Positions 13,586 through 15,912 of a DNA stretch of 15,912 bases are shown piece after piece. The stretch lies in contig CAYTGI010000024.1 of assembly GCA_964437465.1 (NCBI GenBank), forward strand, positions 1 through 15,912. The letters are read 5' to 3'. The notes below the pieces were generated by a model. The model ran no database searches and had not been told where the DNA came from. It saw only the letters and a program-made list of their open reading frames with translations. A program made the translations under genes and the position numbers. Each line of letters begins with the position of its first letter. The stretch's first letter is position 1. This DNA comes from JAGQLF01 sp964437465. Lineage in GTDB: Bacteria > Patescibacteriota > Dojkabacteria > J137.

Positions 13586-13606
13586 CTACCGTGGCGAATT
13601 TTTTTA
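13580..13606 (+). terminator. Rho-independent terminator of the rplJ attenuator
   Basis: AATTCGCTA (13580-13588) pairs with TGGCGAATT (13592-13600), 9 bp with one T-G, closed by a CCG loop and followed by an uninterrupted seven-T run (13599-13605). The rplJ ATG starts at 13610, only 4 nt after the T-run, so the hairpin would also cover the ribosome-binding region. Confidence 0.8.
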
Positions 13607-13609
13607 TTT

Positions 13610-14143
13610 ATGGCAAAAACAAAAGCAAATAAGAAAGACTTGATCGATAGATACAAAGAATTGATAGAAAATTCAAAAAGTATAGTTATCGTAAAGACTA
13701 AAAGAACAACACCAAACGAGGTGAATGAATTCAGAAAGAATATTTTTGATCATGATTCTAAGTTTCATGTTGTAAAAAATAATCTTTTTAAGATTGCATT
13801 AAAAGATAAAGAATATGAAGTTGTGGATAGCCTTGATTTTGGAGAACATGCTGTTTTATTTACATCAGAAGATATTGTTACACCTTCAAAAGAGCTTAAG
13901 AAGATGATTGAAGAAACAACAGTAGATAAAGATCAAAAAGTGACTATTGTTGGAGGATATCTTGATGGTGAAATGTTAACAGTAGAACAAGCAATTAGTA
14001 TTGCAGATACCCCAACTATGGAAGAAAGCATTGCTATGATACTTGGAATATTAGACCAGGCTATGAGTGGAGTTGTTAATGTACTTGAAGATCCAACAAG
14101 ATCTTACGTAACAGTTATAGATCAGGCGTTTAAAGAAGAGTAA
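13610..14143 (+). CDS. rplJ: 50S ribosomal protein uL10
   Basis: uL10 anchors the L7/L12 dimers to form the ribosomal stalk. The 177 residues open with MAKTKANKKDLIDRYKELI, and carry SIVIVKTKRTTPNEVNEFRK and FHVVKNNLFKIAL (counterpart of the V-x-K-N-T-L-x-x-x-A motif). GGYLDGEMLTVEQAISIAD corresponds to the family's region that precedes the L12-binding helix. The C-terminal helix (about 137-177) is the likely L12 dock. Expression is very probably controlled by the leader immediately upstream. No Shine-Dalgarno is visible; the start codon follows the terminator T-run. A 45-bp spacer separates it from rplL. Confidence 0.96.
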   Translation: MAKTKANKKDLIDRYKELIENSKSIVIVKTKRTTPNEVNEFRKNIFDHDSKFHVVKNNLFKIALKDKEYEVVDSLDFGEHAVLFTSEDIVTPSKELKKMIEETTVDKDQKVTIVGGYLDGEMLTVEQAISIADTPTMEESIAMILGILDQAMSGVVNVLEDPTRSYVTVIDQAFKEE

Positions 14144-14188
14144 GACTCTTCATTAATACGAATTTATATATTATTTAGTTAATTTAAA

Positions 14189-14590
14189 ATGGCTGAAGAA
14201 AATACAACAAGCAAAGCTGTTCAAAAAATTGTAGACGACATTAAGAAACTTTCTGTTGTTGAAGCTTTTGAACTAAAAAAAGCTCTTGAAGAAGAGTTCG
14301 ATGTAAAGGCTGCTGCACCAATGGCTATGGCTGCAATGCCTGCTGCTGGAGCTGCTGCAGGAGAAGCTGCTGAAGAAAAGGACGAATTTGATGTAGTTCT
14401 TACTGATGCAGGTTCAAATAAGATTGGAGTTATTAAAGTAGTTAAATCAATTACAGGTTTAGGTCTAAAAGAGGCTAAAGATCTTGTAGAATCACTACCT
14501 AAACCAATCAAGGAAGCAGCTAAAAAAGAAGATGCTGAAGACATCAAGAAACAAATCGAGGAAGCTGGAGGAAAGGTTGAAATGAAATAA
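14189..14590 (+). CDS. rplL: 50S ribosomal protein bL12 (L7/L12)
   Basis: bL12 forms the stalk that recruits and activates translation GTPases. The 133 residues comprise an N-terminal dimerisation domain (about 1-42; KLSVVEAFELKKALEEEFDV), an Ala/Met/Gly-rich flexible hinge (about 43-62) and the C-terminal factor-binding domain (about 65-133). The latter includes EFDVVLTDAGSNKIGVIKVV, GLGLKEAKDLVE and GGKVEMK. The hinge is somewhat longer than in E. coli, which accounts for the length of 133 against about 121. It ends the classic ribosomal operon. The hairpin at 14620-14650 follows but has no strong U-run. Confidence 0.97.
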   Translation: MAEENTTSKAVQKIVDDIKKLSVVEAFELKKALEEEFDVKAAAPMAMAAMPAAGAAAGEAAEEKDEFDVVLTDAGSNKIGVIKVVKSITGLGLKEAKDLVESLPKPIKEAAKKEDAEDIKKQIEEAGGKVEMK

Positions 14591-14606
14591 TTTGCATTCG
14601 TGCAGA

Positions 14607-14636
14607 TTAAACGTAAAAATAAGCTGGTGGTATAAT
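14607..14636 (+). promoter_or_regulatory. Extended -10 promoter for the 7-TM/ATP-grasp pair
   Basis: TGGTATAAT (14628-14636) is a perfect extended -10. A weak -35, TTAAAC (14607-14612), lies 18 bp upstream. The predicted start is near 14643, about 32 nt before the 7-TM gene. Confidence 0.55.
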
Positions 14637-14650
14637 TTATCATCAGCTTA
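14620..14650. promoter_or_regulatory. 10-bp inverted repeat around the 7-TM gene -10 box
   Basis: TAAGCTGGTG (14620-14629) and CATCAGCTTA (14641-14650) form a 10-bp dyad (one G-T in RNA) with an 11-nt centre that holds TATAAT (14631-14636). Seen from rplL it could be a weak terminator, but TTGCTT follows rather than a T-run. Seen from the next gene it could be an operator. The layout resembles the dyad at the rpmG promoter. Confidence 0.5.
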
Positions 14651-14674
14651 TTGCTTAAACATTAAAATAAAACT

Positions 14675-15415
14675 ATGGAATTTTTAATTAGTTTACTTGG
14701 TGATAGCCTAACTGGCTACGAAATTGATTTACTAAGAAATTCTCTCTATCTAATTATTGCCCTCCCAATTGTTACAACATTTACTGGTTTTTTTAGACAT
14801 ATTATTGGACTAAAAAGCTTAAGTGTTTATGCACCCATTGTACTAACATTTGCTTTCTATCAATTGGGCTACATCAACTTTGACGAGGGAAATAACTACC
14901 TAAGAGGACTACAATTTGGATTAATTCTTTACTTTGTTGTTTTCTTTTTTAGCTCTGGTACTTATATGTTACTTAAGAAAGTTAGCATGCACTACATCCC
15001 AAAAACTACTGTAGTCATGACTTCAGTATCTGTAGCTATAACTATTTTCATTGTGATTGGAACAATAGTTTTTGACAGAAAAGGTTTAATATACCTAGAT
15101 ATATTTCCACTGTTAATGATTGTGACTCTTTCAGACACTTTTGTATCTACATTAGCAAGAAAGTCTTATGAAGATACTATGATTATTGGATTGCAAACAC
15201 TCTTAACTGGAGTTGTCGCTTACACAATAATTTCAATTACTGCAATAAGAGAGATAACAATGGAATATACATTAATTGTACTTCTAGTGATTCTACTTGC
15301 AAACCTATACATCGGTAAATTTGTAGGACTTAGGCTTACGGAATACTACCGTTTTAGATATTTATTACTGGGAGAAGTAGATGATAGGCCGTCTAGAAAA
15401 AATAAGAAAAAATAG
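14675..15415 (+). CDS. 7-TM membrane protein of the transglutaminase-associated family, stand-alone
   Basis: A polytopic membrane protein of 246 residues with about seven hydrophobic helices (roughly 20-42, 48-66, 80-103, 112-134, 139-159, 169-191 and 196-217) and a basic cytoplasmic tail. It resembles the 7-TM domain usually found fused behind an inactive transglutaminase domain. In many bacteria that fusion is encoded next to an ATP-grasp ligase-like gene, as here: the next gene starts 35 bp before this one ends. No transglutaminase part is present, since the ORF opens nearly at the first helix and only a promoter region lies upstream. The family's function is not established; a role in exporting or presenting a ligase-made peptide is a guess from the pairing. 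The family assignment rests on my reading and on context. Confidence 0.7.
   Translation: MEFLISLLGDSLTGYEIDLLRNSLYLIIALPIVTTFTGFFRHIIGLKSLSVYAPIVLTFAFYQLGYINFDEGNNYLRGLQFGLILYFVVFFFSSGTYMLLKKVSMHYIPKTTVVMTSVSVAITIFIVIGTIVFDRKGLIYLDIFPLLMIVTLSDTFVSTLARKSYEDTMIIGLQTLLTGVVAYTIISITAIREITMEYTLIVLLVILLANLYIGKFVGLRLTEYYRFRYLLLGEVDDRPSRKNKKK
15370..15375 (+). promoter_or_regulatory. Shine-Dalgarno-like GGGAGA before the ATP-grasp gene
   Basis: GGGAGA lies 5 nt before the ATG at 15381, inside the 3' end of the 7-TM gene. It is the only good Shine-Dalgarno match at a gene start in the window and supports this start. It also codes for Gly-Glu in the upstream gene, so coincidence is possible. Confidence 0.45.
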
Positions 15416-15912
15416 AAAAAAGGTCTTGGGATTAAATGAAAGGTATCTTGAATATATTAGGCCTTTTAACCTTAGCCCTGCTGTCGAATTAGCAGATGAC
15501 AAAGTACAAACAAAAAAAGTACTTATGAGCCATGATATTCCTGTTCCTAAAGAGATAGCTGTAATTAGAAATCGAGAAGAATTAGGTAGAATTAACTTTG
15601 ACGAATTGCCTAAATCGTTCGTAATTAAACCTGTTCATGGTGTAAGAGGAGGAGGTGTCGAAATATTTTATAACAAGGATAAAGAGGGTAACTGGATATT
15701 AAGTAAGGGGAGAAGAATGTCTGTAGATGGAATTAAAACTTTATGCAGAGACATTCTTGACGGGAAATATTCACTTCATAATGAAGCTGACACTGTACTT
15801 ATTGAAGAAAGAGTTAAACCACATAAAGCATTTAGATACTACACCTATAAAGGTACACCAGATATACGTATAATAGTATTCAACAATATCCCTGTTATGG
15901 GTATGTTACGTT
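15381..15912 (+). CDS. ATP-grasp ligase-like protein, 3' end cut by window edge
   Basis: An ATP-grasp enzyme of the alpha-L-glutamate-ligase-like group, which would join a carboxylate to an amine using ATP; the substrate is unknown. The first 177 codons are present. Visible parts: a basic N-terminus (about 1-15); a pre-ATP-grasp region with ADDKVQTKKVLMSHDIPVPK; SFVIKPVHGVRGGGVEIF (about 76-93), the Lys plus glycine-rich ATP-binding loop; TVLIEERVKP (about 140-149); and DIRIIVFNNIPVMGMLR, matching the D-I-R-V...P-V-x-x-x-x-R strand of the family. The metal-binding C-terminal part lies outside the window. It overlaps the 7-TM gene by 35 bp in another frame, so the two are translated from one message and probably act together. 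Confidence 0.85.
   Translation, partial: MIGRLEKIRKNRKKVLGLNERYLEYIRPFNLSPAVELADDKVQTKKVLMSHDIPVPKEIAVIRNREELGRINFDELPKSFVIKPVHGVRGGGVEIFYNKDKEGNWILSKGRRMSVDGIKTLCRDILDGKYSLHNEADTVLIEERVKPHKAFRYYTYKGTPDIRIIVFNNIPVMGMLR

Larger units (their letters stand above)
13511..13606 (+). promoter_or_regulatory. Ribosomal protein L10 leader (autoregulatory attenuator)
   Basis: The 116-nt rplA-rplJ spacer matches the L10-leader pattern. AGACAGCAGGT (13512-13522) pairs through an A-G mismatch with ACCGGC (13540-13545), followed by CGAGA. Inside is a short stem AAGC/GCTT closed by a GAAA tetraloop (13528-13539), with an unpaired TTTAA on one side. This is the expected binding site for the L10-L12 complex. 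Directly after it come two exclusive hairpins: an antiterminator (13551-13585) and a terminator (13580-13600 plus T-run). In known leaders, excess L10-L12 binding promotes the terminated form. The structure is read from the sequence; the mechanism comes from the family. Confidence 0.8.

Noticed and set aside
14620..14660. Strong Rho-independent terminator after rplL
   Set aside because: The hairpin is present but is followed by TTGCTTAAAC rather than a T-run. The embedded extended -10 makes a promoter/operator reading at least as likely.
1..15912. UGA recoding (as in Gracilibacteria/Absconditabacteria)
   Set aside because: All conserved proteins read through with UGG for Trp, no in-frame UGA interrupts conserved domains, and dprA ends properly at UGA.

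Overview
The window is AT-rich, gene-dense, and uses the standard genetic code (UGA is a stop; Trp is UGG). Every gene recognised is a bacterial housekeeping or competence gene. Small single-copy genes, very short spacers, an almost complete lack of Shine-Dalgarno motifs, a two-gene ComEC and a divergent MreB fit a reduced-genome bacterium. A member of the Candidate Phyla Radiation (Patescibacteria) is my best guess, but this is inference; no rRNA is present to settle it.

Minus-strand block (about 6400 down to 1): a likely promoter at 6395-6424 reads through a tRNA 5' fragment, tRNA-Thr(UGU), tRNA-Tyr(GUA) and tRNA-Thr(GGU). It then runs into a divergent mreB-like gene, a class B penicillin-binding protein (PBP2 type), dprA and topA, which runs off the window at position 1. 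mreB and the PBP gene overlap (TAATG) and would act together in wall elongation. dprA handles incoming single-stranded DNA, and topA relaxes supercoils. A 7-bp tandem repeat fills half of the dprA-topA spacer.

Plus-strand block A (6442-11078): rpmB (bL28) and a SpoU-family rRNA/tRNA 2'-O-methyltransferase form a pair with a 1-nt gap. They are followed by a membrane-anchored cyclophilin, comEA, a ComEC membrane-channel gene and a separate ComEC-type metallo-beta-lactamase gene. The last three are the DNA-uptake machinery and, with dprA on the other strand, suggest natural competence.

Plus-strand block B (11101-14590): rpmG (bL33), tRNA-Trp, secE, nusG, rplK, rplA, then an L10-leader attenuator, rplJ and rplL. 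This is the classic bacterial secE-nusG-rplKAJL locus. In many bacteria the same locus is preceded by tRNA Thr-Tyr-Gly-Thr and tuf. Here the Thr-Tyr-Thr tRNAs sit about 5 kb away on the opposite strand, next to mreB, with no tuf in the window.

Plus-strand block C (14620-15912): a promoter candidate, a 7-TM membrane protein of the kind usually fused to an inactive transglutaminase, and an overlapping ATP-grasp ligase-like gene cut by the window end.

The most notable sequence-level features are: the MreB homologue with eroded phosphate-binding loops; the tRNA-Tyr with a C1-G72 pair; the rplJ attenuator whose terminator abuts the start codon; two -10 boxes centred in inverted repeats; divergent promoters sharing one palindromic TTGCAA; and the split ComEC. 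I did not find a clearly new multi-gene system; most of the window is conserved core biology with unusual details.
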